DNA from: TH1177 sp042138015
Lineage (GTDB): Archaea; Thermoproteota; Nitrososphaeria; Nitrososphaerales; Nitrososphaeraceae
Assembly: GCA_042138015.1 (NCBI GenBank)
Contig: JBHIVA010000001.1
Location: forward strand, 49,403-113,402
Length of the DNA: 64,000 nt
Direction: 5' to 3'
Numbering within the stretch: position 1 is the first letter of the stretch; each line of letters starts with the position of its first letter. The position numbers and the translations under genes are program-made. A model generated the notes under the pieces. It worked only from the letters and a program-made list of their open reading frames with translations. It was not told the DNA's origin and ran no database searches. Shown piece by piece: positions 19,846-29,095 of this stretch.

Positions 19846-21127
19846 TGTAAAAATATTTAATTCTAAACTGGAAGGAAATATCAGATGTCCTCCTAGTAAA
19901 AGTTATACTCATCGGGCTATTGCTATTGCTTCTCTAACTACTGAGAATTCGATCATAAAAAATCCGCTTATAAGTAGAGACACCTTAGCAACTATTCTTG
20001 CATGTAAAATGCTTGGTGCAACAATTGAAGAATCGTTTCAGTCTTTATTGGTTATTGGAAAAGAATCGTTTGACGTACCAAATGATATAATTAATGCAGA
20101 AAATTCTGGAACTACAATCAGAATTATATCCTCTATGTCTGCATTAGTTAGAAAGGGATACACCATCTTAACTGGAGATGAAAGCCTACGAAAAAGACCC
20201 ATGATGCCCATAATATCTGCTTTGAATCAGCTTGGTGTCGAATGTTTTTCCACTAATGAAAAGGGAACTCCTCCTCTAGTAATAAAAGGAGGAGGAATCT
20301 CAGGTGGAAAAGTCAACATTGATGGAAATATCTCTAGTCAATTTATCTCTTCGCTCCTGATATCCGGTATTTTTGCTCGCTCTCAGGTAATTTTGAATGT
20401 CAACGGAAAACAAGTTTCTACTCCTTATATTGAAGCCACCATAGAGACAATGAAAAATTTTGGAGTTAAAATAGAGCATAATGTAGACTATTCCGAATAT
20501 ATTATTCCTCAGACCAACTATAAAGGAACATTATTTAATGTTCCAGCCGATTTTTCAGCTGTAGCACTTATGATCTCAGCAGGATTATTATGCGGGAAAA
20601 AAATCACTATAGGAAACTTAAATTTTGAATATCCACAAGGCGATAAACAGATTATAGATTTAGTCAAAAAAATGGGAGCAGATATAAGAGTAAATAATGA
20701 AAAGGGAGAAATAACAGTACTAGGTTCAAACGAATTAAAAGGAATAGAATGTGATTTAAGTAATACTCCGGATCTCCTTCCTGCAATATCAATATTAGCA
20801 TTAAAATCTACATCACCTATCAAAATATATGGCATATCCCATGCAAGACTGAAAGAAACAGACAGGGTATCTGTTATCGCTTCTGAATTGAGGAAATTAG
20901 GAGTAAGTGTTTCTGATAACCGCGATGAAATGGTTATTTATCCAATCAGACAAATAAAAAATGCTATGCTCGATTCTCACAATGATCATAGATTATTTAT
21001 GGCCTTTACAATAGCTGCCCTTCTTACAGAGAAATCTATAGTTAAAGGAGCAGAATCAGTAGATGTATCCTATCCTGTTTTTCTACGTGATTTGAAAATT
21101 TTAGGTGCAAAAATTGACCTACCCTAA
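19838..21127 (+). CDS. aroA: 3-phosphoshikimate 1-carboxyvinyltransferase (EPSP synthase)
   Basis: It transfers the enolpyruvyl group of PEP to shikimate 3-phosphate. Signatures include CPPSKSYTHRAIAIASL near residue 18, ENSGTTIRIISS, GDESLRKRPM, the SSQFISSLL region and DHRLFMAFTIAA near the C-terminus. All start choices are TTG. I use 19838, which gives MVNVKIFNSKLEG and an 8 nt overlap with shikimate kinase; 19826 is the alternative. The protein is full length. Confidence 0.94.
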   Translation: MVNVKIFNSKLEGNIRCPPSKSYTHRAIAIASLTTENSIIKNPLISRDTLATILACKMLGATIEESFQSLLVIGKESFDVPNDIINAENSGTTIRIISSMSALVRKGYTILTGDESLRKRPMMPIISALNQLGVECFSTNEKGTPPLVIKGGGISGGKVNIDGNISSQFISSLLISGIFARSQVILNVNGKQVSTPYIEATIETMKNFGVKIEHNVDYSEYIIPQTNYKGTLFNVPADFSAVALMISAGLLCGKKITIGNLNFEYPQGDKQIIDLVKKMGADIRVNNEKGEITVLGSNELKGIECDLSNTPDLLPAISILALKSTSPIKIYGISHARLKETDRVSVIASELRKLGVSVSDNRDEMVIYPIRQIKNAMLDSHNDHRLFMAFTIAALLTEKSIVKGAESVDVSYPVFLRDLKILGAKIDLP

Positions 21128-21180
21128 CGAAAACGATAATTTGTTTTTCTAAAAATTGAAGTTTTAGATTTAAAAGTCAT

Positions 21181-21188
21181 TATATATA
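21181..21188 (+). promoter_or_regulatory. Probable TATA box of aroC
   Basis: TATATATA lies after the aroA stop and predicts transcription start near 21211, one base before the ATG at 21212. That supports a leaderless aroC mRNA and the second ATG as its start. Confidence 0.5.
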
Positions 21189-21211
21189 GCCATCAATTAG
21201 AAATGGGTATT

Positions 21212-22315
21212 ATGGTGGGGAATAGCCTAGGTGAACGTTTTGTTGTTACAAGCTTCGGTGAAAGCCATGGAAAATGTGTGGGGGCTATACTTGATGGATG
21301 TCCGGCAGGATTGCCATTAACAGAATCTGATATACAGCCAAATTTAGATCTCCGAAAACCTGGACAATCAATTATAACTTCTCAAAGGAAAGAAGAAGAT
21401 AAAGTTGAAATCTTTTCGGGTACTTTTAATGGTTTTACCACTGGTGCACCTATTTGTATGATTATCTGGAACAAAGATTCTGATTCTACACCATATGATA
21501 AAATCAAAACAATACCTAGGCCTAGTCATTCAGATTATCCGGCTATGTTAAAATACGGTGGATATTCCGATTATAGAGGAAGTGGGAGATTTTCTGGTAG
21601 GCTTACGGCTAGTTATGTTATGGCTGGTTCAGTGAGTAAAAAACTGCTAAAGAAGACACTAGGAATAGAGACTATTGCTTATACTATAGAAATAGGTGGA
21701 ATAAAATCTAATAAGGTGTCATTTAATATCGCAAAAAAATATCGATATTCTAACGATGTGAGATGTCCCGATTTAGAGATTGCAGAAAAAATGAAAGAGG
21801 CAATTATCTCATCTCGGAGATCAGGAGATTCAATTGGTGGAATAATTGAATGTGTTAGCATGGGTCTCCCAGTAGGATTAGGAGAACCCGTTTTTTCATC
21901 ACTTGAATCTGACATTAGCAAGGCGCTATTTAGTATACCTGCTGTAAAAGCGGTAGAGTTTGGCTCTGGATTTGAAGGTAGTAGATTATCAGGTTCGGAA
22001 AACAATGATGTATTTATTAATAAAAACGGCCGTATTGTTACAGTCACTAATAATTCTGGAGGTATCCTAGGAGGATTATCTGACGGTATGCCTTTAGTTA
22101 TTAGAATTGGTTTTAAACCTGCTGCGTCAATTGCAAAGACGCAAAGAACCCTAGATTTCGATAAAAATCAAATTGTTGATCTTAAGGTTCCCGGAAGACA
22201 TGATCCATGCGTAGTTCCGAGAGCTCCTCCCGTCGTAGAGAATTTAGTCTCGATAACCCTGACAGATCATGCTATAAAATGTGGATTTATTCCCAATGTA
22301 TTAAAAGGTGATTAA
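21212..22315 (+). CDS. aroC: Chorismate synthase
   Basis: It eliminates phosphate from EPSP to give chorismate using reduced FMN. The N-terminus MVGNSLGERFVVTSFGESHG and the later RPSHSDYPAMLKYG, GRFSGRLTA, SRRSGDSIGG and GRHDPCVVPRAPPVVE segments are textbook AroC. ATG 21212 is preferred over ATG 21203 because the family begins at the G-N-S-x-G motif and the TATA box spacing fits it. The next gene begins directly at the base after its stop codon. About 367 residues, full length. Confidence 0.95.
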   Translation: MVGNSLGERFVVTSFGESHGKCVGAILDGCPAGLPLTESDIQPNLDLRKPGQSIITSQRKEEDKVEIFSGTFNGFTTGAPICMIIWNKDSDSTPYDKIKTIPRPSHSDYPAMLKYGGYSDYRGSGRFSGRLTASYVMAGSVSKKLLKKTLGIETIAYTIEIGGIKSNKVSFNIAKKYRYSNDVRCPDLEIAEKMKEAIISSRRSGDSIGGIIECVSMGLPVGLGEPVFSSLESDISKALFSIPAVKAVEFGSGFEGSRLSGSENNDVFINKNGRIVTVTNNSGGILGGLSDGMPLVIRIGFKPAASIAKTQRTLDFDKNQIVDLKVPGRHDPCVVPRAPPVVENLVSITLTDHAIKCGFIPNVLKGD

Positions 22316-23695
22316 ATGAATAATTCGAAAGAACTACAGAAACTACGAACTGAAATGAAGAGTATTACTGGTGACATAATTCAATTAGTACATACTAGAA
22401 TGGAAATAGCAAAAAAAATTGGAGCGATCAAACAAAATCTTTCAATTGATGTGGAGGATGAAAATGTCGAGAATGATATTAAAGAGTCTATAATCAAACT
22501 TGCCGGCAACCTAGGCATGGACGTAGAATTGTCTGGTAAATTATTGAATTTACTATTGGTGGAATCAATCAGACTTCAAAATAATCGAGTTGACTTTCAA
22601 ACAATATCACCACATGTTGCTATTTTCATGAAAGCAAAAGAGATGGAAAAAAAAGGTAAAAAAATTCTCCATTTGGAAGTGGGGGAACCAGATTTCCCTC
22701 CTCCAATATCTGTGAAAAAAGAACTTTCGCAAATATATATGAGTAAAAGATATCATTATACAGAAATTACCGGAATCCCAAAACTTCGTGCAACAATTGC
22801 TGAAAAAGTAGGATACGGAGTCAATTCCGATCAAGTAATTGTTACTCCAGGAGGTAGATTTGCAGTATTTTGTGCTATAACTTCTCTTTTAAAACCTGGT
22901 GATGAATTAATTAATATTGAACCAACATGGCCTGCATATAAAGAATGCGCAGATTTGATCGGTGTAAAAACAAGAACATTAAAGACTTCATTGGAAGAAC
23001 AATGGAATCCTAATATCTCTAAACTTGAAAACCTAATTACTATTAATACTAAAATGCTAGTAATCAATTATCCCAATAATCCAACCGGTAAAATTCTACC
23101 ACAAAATATACTTGAAAAGATAATATCACTAGTAAAAGACCATAAATTATTCTTATTAAGTGATGAAGTCTATTCTGATTATTCATTTGTAGATTTTAAT
23201 AGTGTCTTACAAAATGAATACGACAAAAAAATAATGATCTCTTCCTTCTCGAAAACTTATGGTATGACTGGATTTAGGGTAGGATATGGAATTTCTAACA
23301 AAGATATAATTACTAAAATGAAAGGAATTCAGGCAACCTCGATTACATCTGTTGCAGAACCCATGCAATATTGTGCCATGGCTGCGGTAGGAAACAATAT
23401 TCGACCGAATGTGAATTTAATCAAATCACGTATTGATTTAATATGTAAAAGAATTCAAAAAATGAAAACAAAATTTTTATACCCTGATGGTGCGATGTAT
23501 GTTTATCCTGAGATCATTTCAGATATTTATACTTCTGATATATCTCTAGTGGAAAAACTATTGGAAAACAACGTAGCTATCGCACCTGGAAGTGGGTTCG
23601 GTGCCAATTATAAGCAATTCATACGAATATCTGCATGTCAAACAGAAGAAGTTCTCAATAAGGGGTTAGATATAATAGAAAATATTCTTAAATAA
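22316..23695 (+). CDS. Chorismate mutase - aminotransferase fusion
   Basis: This 459-residue protein joins an AroQ-type chorismate mutase (residues ~1-90, helical, with LVHTRMEIAKKIGAIK) to a class I/II PLP aminotransferase. The aminotransferase shows GEPDFPPP, NYPNNPTGKILP and the PLP lysine in SSFSKTYGMTGFRVGYG. The mutase converts chorismate to prephenate, and the aminotransferase would act on prephenate or on aromatic keto acids. It directly abuts aroC and is followed 12 bp later by tyrA, so the three steps to tyrosine are cotranscribed. Which keto substrate is preferred cannot be seen. Confidence 0.9.
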   Translation: MNNSKELQKLRTEMKSITGDIIQLVHTRMEIAKKIGAIKQNLSIDVEDENVENDIKESIIKLAGNLGMDVELSGKLLNLLLVESIRLQNNRVDFQTISPHVAIFMKAKEMEKKGKKILHLEVGEPDFPPPISVKKELSQIYMSKRYHYTEITGIPKLRATIAEKVGYGVNSDQVIVTPGGRFAVFCAITSLLKPGDELINIEPTWPAYKECADLIGVKTRTLKTSLEEQWNPNISKLENLITINTKMLVINYPNNPTGKILPQNILEKIISLVKDHKLFLLSDEVYSDYSFVDFNSVLQNEYDKKIMISSFSKTYGMTGFRVGYGISNKDIITKMKGIQATSITSVAEPMQYCAMAAVGNNIRPNVNLIKSRIDLICKRIQKMKTKFLYPDGAMYVYPEIISDIYTSDISLVEKLLENNVAIAPGSGFGANYKQFIRISACQTEEVLNKGLDIIENILK

Positions 23696-23707
23696 GGATA
23701 AAATCAA

Positions 23708-24577
23708 ATGAAAGAGATTTCAATAATTGGCGCTGGTGGTAGAATGGGATCTTGGTTCATAAAATACTTCTCTAACAGAAAAGATATAATAATAAAGGTC
23801 TACGACATTGATACTTTTTCGTTAAAAGGTTCATCAAATCTAATCGTGGAATACACAATTAAAGATTGTGTTAAATCCTCTGATATAGTAATTCTTTGTG
23901 TACCTTTGAAAGTCATTCCAAAATTGATCAAAAAATGTTCAAAACTAATGAAACCCAAATCTATATTAATAGAAATATCATCAATAAAAATTAAATCGTT
24001 TGATGAACTAATGAATATTAATAATCAAATCGTTCCTATTTGTATACATCCTATGTTTGGTCCAGGAGCATCAATTCTAAAAAAATTGAAGATAATAATC
24101 ATTCCTATCAGGGATCGCAAAAAAGAAATGCAGATAGTTGAAAAAATATTTCCACGATCTCAAATCCTTGAAGTTAAAAATGTTAACATACACGATCATA
24201 TAATGGCAATAGTTTTAGGTCTTACATATTATATCAATATAATTTTTATTAATACTTTACACAATGAAAATTATTCTGATTTATTGGCTTTAGGAGGAAC
24301 ATCCTTTAAAATCCAATCTGTTATATCCGAAAGTATTTTAAATGACGAACCAGACTTAATTTGCTCTCTTCTTTTTGACAATCATTTTTTTAAAAAAGAA
24401 CTTGTAACATTTAACAAAAGTATAAGCAAATATAATGAGTTAATAAATAACAAAAATAAAAAAAAATTTTTAGAGAATTTAAATAATTTAAAAGACTCAA
24501 TTAAGAGATTTCAAGATTTAGATGTTTCCTATAGTAAGATGTATAAATTTATGAATATCTTGGAAAATTATAAATGA
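23708..24577 (+). CDS. tyrA: Prephenate/arogenate dehydrogenase
   Basis: A 289-residue NAD(P)-dependent TyrA-family protein. GAGGRMGSWF forms the Rossmann dinucleotide loop, followed by VILCVPLKVIPKL and IHPMFGPGASILKKL at the substrate site. It would oxidatively decarboxylate prephenate to hydroxyphenylpyruvate, or arogenate to tyrosine if the preceding aminotransferase works on prephenate. The start is ATG at 23708 with AAGG upstream. It is the last gene of the aromatic cluster; no prephenate dehydratase (pheA) or trp gene is in the window. Confidence 0.9.
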   Translation: MKEISIIGAGGRMGSWFIKYFSNRKDIIIKVYDIDTFSLKGSSNLIVEYTIKDCVKSSDIVILCVPLKVIPKLIKKCSKLMKPKSILIEISSIKIKSFDELMNINNQIVPICIHPMFGPGASILKKLKIIIIPIRDRKKEMQIVEKIFPRSQILEVKNVNIHDHIMAIVLGLTYYINIIFINTLHNENYSDLLALGGTSFKIQSVISESILNDEPDLICSLLFDNHFFKKELVTFNKSISKYNELINNKNKKKFLENLNNLKDSIKRFQDLDVSYSKMYKFMNILENYK

Positions 24578-25211
24578 GTTACTTATTAAGCGCTAATTTT
24601 TTCTTATCTTTAAAGTTTATAGAATCTAATGGTTTTATCTACCAAATCTAACTAATTCATAATATAAGGGAAATATAATAACTTGATTCGATTATCCTTT
24701 CATTAAAGTAACTACACTTTTAGTTACATTAGATGGTCTACACTTCATATGTTTATTAGTCTTAGGTTAGCGGCTAATTATGTATCTTATTTGGTATAAT
24801 AAATAATAACCCTAAAAAAAATCTATATTATTTATATAGTTTCTTTGTTCGATCAATCAACTAATAGAATATAATTATTTTAGTCAAATGTTAAAGTATA
24901 TGCGATATATCAATATAAGAGTTCTTAAATTCCAACTCTTCAAGATTCTTAATTTATAAATGAATTTATCAAATTCTTTCATGGAATTTGTTTGTATCCT
25001 TATAATTGAGATACCATTACGATTTAATCATTTTCAATTCGGTTTTTAGATTTTCCTTTTTTTTCATTAAGATTTCCAGTTTGTCATAGAAAATGATTCA
25101 AGCTTAAATGTCAAAGTTAAATATTTTGGCATATTAAAAGAAGTTATATCATCTTGGCACGTGATTTTAGAAATTTATTAATATTATCATTTTTATTTAA
25201 CTTATTAAAAA
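24578..25211. other. Intergenic region after the aromatic cluster
   Basis: About 630 bp of AT-rich DNA with frequent stops in all frames. I recognise no RNA gene or conserved ORF. Confidence 0.5.
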
Positions 25212-26504
25212 ATGAATTCTATCTGGATTATCCAATTCCTATTCTTTATACCATTAATAATTTCTTTTAATAATGCTGATGGACATGGGCTTAGTACAGA
25301 TATCTCCAATCCAATTGACATACTGGATAAAAAAATTGTTGTAGAAACAACACTGGAACCTCCATATGTTAATTCCTCTTTAGATTTTACTGATTCAAAA
25401 TTTTTCTTGAGAATTTATGACAAGTTGACTAATCAAACAGTCTCTAATGTGGATTATGATATAAAAATTTTATCTGACAAGGAACTACTCTTGAATCTGT
25501 GTATTAGATCTAGCAACGGATTTTTCACTTCCAAACTTGTTCCATTAAACCAGACTGGGACTATTATTTCCAATAATACTAATCAATTAAATTCTAAAGA
25601 TTGTATAAATAATATTTCACAAAATGATAGATTTGAAATACGGAGTAAAATTCTATCGCACGGAGGTTTATATCATTTATCTGTTACGTTGAAAAAAACA
25701 AGTGAAGAATTATTATTACAAAAAGATATGGTAGTCGATTTGTTCGTAAGTATAGGGGAAGATCATTACTTCAACATGCAAGAATCGAGTAAAAAAAATA
25801 CTATTACTATTAAAAGTTATTATGATTCTTTGAGAGATATTAACTATCATAGGGAAAATAATACATTATCATTTAACATGCCATTTAATTGGAATCAAAC
25901 TTACATACAACAAATGGATTACCTACATATTGAAGTTGCATTACCAAAATTACTAGAAATTTTTAATACTAATAATTACGGGGGTATGGTATTTGGCAAG
26001 AATCTTCCAAAAAGATCTCTGGTTATAGATGATTATTCAGATTTAAATTCACGAATTATTCATTTAGTTTTGAATAAAGATCAACTGGATCAATTGTCTC
26101 GACAAATCTCCCAAAATAACAATATAACTAATAACCAAATTCTTACGCCATTTAAATTATATACTATAGACGAACCACAATTTCCATTAGATATTTTGAC
26201 ATCTACCGAAAAATTTTTATTTCAAATTTCTTGGAATCCATCAATAATAACTCCATCTACTCCGATTAATTTTATCATGAATTTACAAAATCCTAAAACA
26301 GGGGATTTAGAACGACATTCTAGTTTTGATTTTGTTATAATGGATAAGGATAAAATAATTTATAGAGAAAATCTTAAATCCCATTTTGGAGCTTTTGCAT
26401 TTGAATATTCTTTTCCTAAAGATATTTCTAATAATCCTAAACTTATAATCGACAAAATAAACGGAGATAATGAGAATGCTGTCTTAAACTTATATATCAA
26501 CTAA
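25212..26504 (+). CDS. Secreted protein of unknown function
   Basis: A 430-residue protein with an N-terminal signal peptide (WIIQFLFFIPLIISF core, residues ~4-18). The remainder is hydrophilic, rich in Asn, Ser and Thr with several N-x-S/T sequons, and predicted mostly beta by its alternating pattern. There is no C-terminal membrane anchor and no recognisable domain. The second half contains ILTSTEKFLFQISWNP and IVTPS-like strands suggestive of Ig-like modules. It is likely exported to the cell surface. The neighbouring cgi121 is convergent and unrelated. Confidence 0.7.
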   Translation: MNSIWIIQFLFFIPLIISFNNADGHGLSTDISNPIDILDKKIVVETTLEPPYVNSSLDFTDSKFFLRIYDKLTNQTVSNVDYDIKILSDKELLLNLCIRSSNGFFTSKLVPLNQTGTIISNNTNQLNSKDCINNISQNDRFEIRSKILSHGGLYHLSVTLKKTSEELLLQKDMVVDLFVSIGEDHYFNMQESSKKNTITIKSYYDSLRDINYHRENNTLSFNMPFNWNQTYIQQMDYLHIEVALPKLLEIFNTNNYGGMVFGKNLPKRSLVIDDYSDLNSRIIHLVLNKDQLDQLSRQISQNNNITNNQILTPFKLYTIDEPQFPLDILTSTEKFLFQISWNPSIITPSTPINFIMNLQNPKTGDLERHSSFDFVIMDKDKIIYRENLKSHFGAFAFEYSFPKDISNNPKLIIDKINGDNENAVLNLYIN

Positions 26505-26515
26505 CGAATTATTAT

Positions 26516-27043
26516 TTAATTTGTAACTAATACTGCTTGTTCTGTCAAAAAATTTATTAATATCTTTTCATTAATAAAATCATTATCAAATTTTCTTATG
26601 AATGATTCAATTTTTTTCCTATTATGTTCTTTATTTAGTAATATTTTATCATCAGATGGTCCAAACAACACGTCAACTCTTTTTTTTATTTTATAGGTAT
26701 CGAATATGTCAATATTAATGGCAATAAGAATATTATAACTATCCTCTTTTATTCCTCCTATTTTTAAGGCATTTCCAATGTTATTCGTTCCAATAATACG
26801 CATTAGGAAATCTATTTCAATTTTTTTTGCGGCCATAATAGATCTTTCTTCTGCAAAAAGTGATATTTTTAAAACTTCTATTATGTGATCTAAATTACAG
26901 AAAGAATCTATATTGATTATCTGGACTTTAGAATCTAAAAATTCTTTTCTTAATTCTTCTATTGTTTGTCTATAATTTATATGATTAATAGCGAGGAAAG
27001 GATGAAAGTATATAAACCTTCCTTTAATTTTTTTAAAAATCAT
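26516..27043 (-). CDS. cgi121: KEOPS complex subunit Cgi121
   Basis: This 175-residue protein matches Cgi121, which binds the tRNA 3' CCA tail and recruits tRNA to Bud32/Kae1 for t6A37 synthesis. The diagnostic stretch is AAKKIEIDFLMRIIGTNNIG followed by a conserved ALKIGGIKE segment. It is the third gene of a minus-strand operon after eS17 and a ubiquitin-like protein. Other KEOPS genes (kae1, bud32, pcc1) are not in the window. The C-terminal region (residues 120-175) is Lys/Asn-rich and less conserved. Confidence 0.85.
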   Translation of the reverse strand: MIFKKIKGRFIYFHPFLAINHINYRQTIEELRKEFLDSKVQIINIDSFCNLDHIIEVLKISLFAEERSIMAAKKIEIDFLMRIIGTNNIGNALKIGGIKEDSYNILIAINIDIFDTYKIKKRVDVLFGPSDDKILLNKEHNRKKIESFIRKFDNDFINEKILINFLTEQAVLVTN

Positions 27044-27064
27044 TTTATTATATATCGGTTATAC

Positions 27065-27319
27065 TTAACCGCCATGAACAATTGTTACTAGAGTGAGTTT
27101 ATCTCCATCTCTTGCAATTGCATCATCTCCACCTAATACATTTGAATCTATCCCATTAATGGATATCAAAATATTATTTGAATCTATGATCTTGTTATTT
27201 TTAGACTTAATTTTTAAAAATTCTAATACTTCACTTATTGTCATCTGAGACTTATTGACAATTAAGATATTTTCGCCAATAGCATATCTCAGTCCACCTA
27301 ACAAGTTAAGTGTTATCAA
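27065..27319 (-). CDS. Ubiquitin-like MoaD/ThiS-family protein (Urm1/SAMP-like)
   Basis: An 84-residue beta-grasp protein ending in the diglycine tail VTIVHGG, as in MoaD, ThiS, Urm1 and archaeal SAMPs. The core strand ILISINGIDSN and the DGDKLTLV loop fit the fold. Such proteins are activated by an E1-like enzyme to carry sulfur for molybdopterin or tRNA thiolation, or are conjugated to proteins. The start is a TTG at 27319 overlapping the eS17 stop (TTGA). Operon position between a ribosomal protein and a KEOPS subunit points to translation or tRNA thiolation rather than molybdopterin, but this is an inference. Confidence 0.82.
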   Translation of the reverse strand: MITLNLLGGLRYAIGENILIVNKSQMTISEVLEFLKIKSKNNKIIDSNNILISINGIDSNVLGGDDAIARDGDKLTLVTIVHGG

Positions 27320-27540
27320 CTTAATGTATCTTCAGATTGACTCTCAGTTTGTGAGTTCTTTTCTTTATCTACATCTTTTCTTAATTTGGATGTAATGTAT
27401 CCAGCCACCTTATTTCTCAAAATCTTGGATCGAACTGTAGCAATGTCCGAAATCATCTTTTTATTCTCATCAAAATTAATGGTAAATTTATTTGGATATC
27501 TGTCCAACAATTCATTAGATAATCTCTTTATCCTGTTCAT
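27316..27540 (-). CDS. rps17e: 30S ribosomal protein eS17
   Basis: A 74-residue small-subunit ribosomal protein of the archaeal/eukaryotic eS17 family. The core matches the family pattern of KRLSNELLDRYPNKFTINF at the N-terminus followed by an IATVRSKILRNKVAGYIT block. An extra charged, Ser/Gln-rich C-terminal tail of about 18 residues follows. It leads the operon with the ubiquitin-like protein and cgi121. The start is ATG at 27540. Confidence 0.88.
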   Translation of the reverse strand: MNRIKRLSNELLDRYPNKFTINFDENKKMISDIATVRSKILRNKVAGYITSKLRKDVDKEKNSQTESQSEDTLS

Positions 27541-27851
27541 ATATTGATCAATACAGAAATAATTTTACTTATTTTATCTTTGTGATTCTCATCTTTTTCA
27601 TCTTATTTTTTATTTGTAAAATATTATTTATTTGATTATGCTTTATTGAAATAATCATTTCTACAATAAACCTTAATTAGTTGATTAGCAAGTAAATTGC
27701 AATATGTTTTACTAAGATTTCTCCTCTTCCTATATATCTGTCTGGAAACATACAAATATACTTCTTTAATATTAATTTTTATTATCTTGAATCCTATAAA
27801 TTCATAACAAAACTATTAGACACCCTATTTATATGCCATCTAAAATAAGGG
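27541..27851. other. Spacer between endA and eS17
   Basis: About 310 bp, AT-rich, holding the promoter of the eS17 operon. No gene is seen. Confidence 0.5.
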
Positions 27852-28436
27852 TTAAGCTTTCCACCAATCAAATCCTATGAATTCAACATTCTTTTCTTTC
27901 ATCTTAGGTATGGCTATTACAAATTGTTTTTTAACCGTAGTAGCTAATCTTCCACACAAGACTATATTTGTAGCGGATATTATTTCTTCTTTATTAGATA
28001 CCTGTACAAGAAAAGGAGCGTGATCAAGTCCGGGACCTTGTTCATAGACTGCAAAATCACACCCGAATTTTATTCCAGGAGATACTACGTATCCTTTATC
28101 TCTCAAGTTCTGAAATACAATATACTTTATATCAAACCTATCATATTGTTTTCTGCATATTTCCTTTATAAATTTGACAGGTACTAATTTATTCTTAGAC
28201 ATTACATTAAGTTTTCCTCTTTGGATAAGGTAATAACTCTCTACTAAATCTAATATTAAAGGAGATTCAAAATTAATACCTTTAGGTTTTGGAATTCCTA
28301 AAGGTTTTCCATAATATCCATTACCAAAGAGCATTTTAGAATCCTCTAGATTCCAAACAATCACACGGTTTTCGATTAATTCCCCTAAGATTTTTTTTAT
28401 TTTCATTCTTTTATCGACTTCTAGACTAATAGTCAA
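27852..28436 (-). CDS. endA: tRNA-splicing endonuclease EndA
   Basis: It cuts bulge-helix-bulge structures to remove introns from tRNAs and rRNA precursors. The 194-residue protein carries the full catalytic triad: Tyr131 in GCDFAVY, His139 in LDHAPFLV and Lys169 in ATTVKKQF. It is the single-unit length used in homotetrameric or heterotetrameric (alpha-beta) enzymes. Whether a non-catalytic beta subunit exists elsewhere is unknown from this window. Its relevance is direct: the tRNA-Arg and tRNA-Gln genes at 37235 and 44240 contain four introns, three non-canonical. Enzymes with broad specificity usually handle such introns. Confidence 0.93.
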   Translation of the reverse strand: MTISLEVDKRMKIKKILGELIENRVIVWNLEDSKMLFGNGYYGKPLGIPKPKGINFESPLILDLVESYYLIQRGKLNVMSKNKLVPVKFIKEICRKQYDRFDIKYIVFQNLRDKGYVVSPGIKFGCDFAVYEQGPGLDHAPFLVQVSNKEEIISATNIVLCGRLATTVKKQFVIAIPKMKEKNVEFIGFDWWKA

Positions 28437-28450
28437 AAACTCATTTAGTT

Positions 28451-28669
28451 TTAACGTTTATCTCCTGTTCTTTCAATTACTTCAATCTTCCTTTTATGTA
28501 CTGTAATATATTTTAGCTTAGATTCCTTAAAGTAATGCGTTATTTTATTTCCAAGATGAAAAACAATGTGCTGTTTTAATGTTCGTATAAAACATAATTC
28601 ACTACTTGATTTAGGATTAATTCTTATTAGTCTGGCCATATCAATCAACTTGGGAATAAAATTCCTCAC
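28451..28669 (-). CDS. Small basic protein upstream of endA, function unknown
   Basis: A 72-codon frame ending 14 bp before endA on the same strand. An internal ATG at 28639 gives MARLIRINPKSSSELCFIRT and is a better-looking start. The protein is basic and rich in Lys, Arg and His, with an alternating hydrophobic pattern (KITHYFKESKLKYITVHKR) compatible with a small alpha/beta nucleic-acid-binding fold. I do not recognise a family. Close spacing suggests cotranscription with endA. Confidence 0.5.
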   Translation of the reverse strand: MRNFIPKLIDMARLIRINPKSSSELCFIRTLKQHIVFHLGNKITHYFKESKLKYITVHKRKIEVIERTGDKR

Positions 28670-29095
28670 CTCCTCTATTAATGTTTTAATATCTCCTTTC
28701 TGGAACTTTTGATACAGAAAATTGCGAATGTTGCAGATGTGGAAGTAATATTAAATACATGCCAACGACGATTATTATAATTTTTTTCTCGTTAGTGATT
28801 TTTTATTTAAATTAATAGCTAATCAATCACATAGAATGGAATTTTTTTGAATTTTTCTATACTATGAGTATTCTTATATGTCTTAAGAAATTAACTCTGA
28901 ATTATGCCTTTCTATCATTCTTGATATATTGCTTCCAAAATTCTTATTCTACAAATTTGATATATACACATCTTATAGTTTCGATTACAAAATTTAGCAT
29001 TGATAGTAAATCATTATTTTAAAATGTAAATTGATTATCATTTGTCTATTTTTTTAGGGACATAAATAGAATATAATTCGGCTAATTAGGTAATA
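28670..29095. other. Spacer between hom and the endA pair
   Basis: About 425 bp. A short cysteine-containing stretch (CECCRCGSN) can be read near 28722-28745 on the plus strand but lacks a start codon and a sustained frame. No gene is called. Confidence 0.45.

Noticed and set aside
21679..22047. 122-codon minus-strand frame inside aroC
   Set aside because: Antisense to conserved chorismate synthase motifs; composition reflects the complementary strand.
28722..28745. Cysteine-rich stretch CECCRCGSN
   Set aside because: No start codon precedes it in frame and no metal-site spacing of a known finger is completed.
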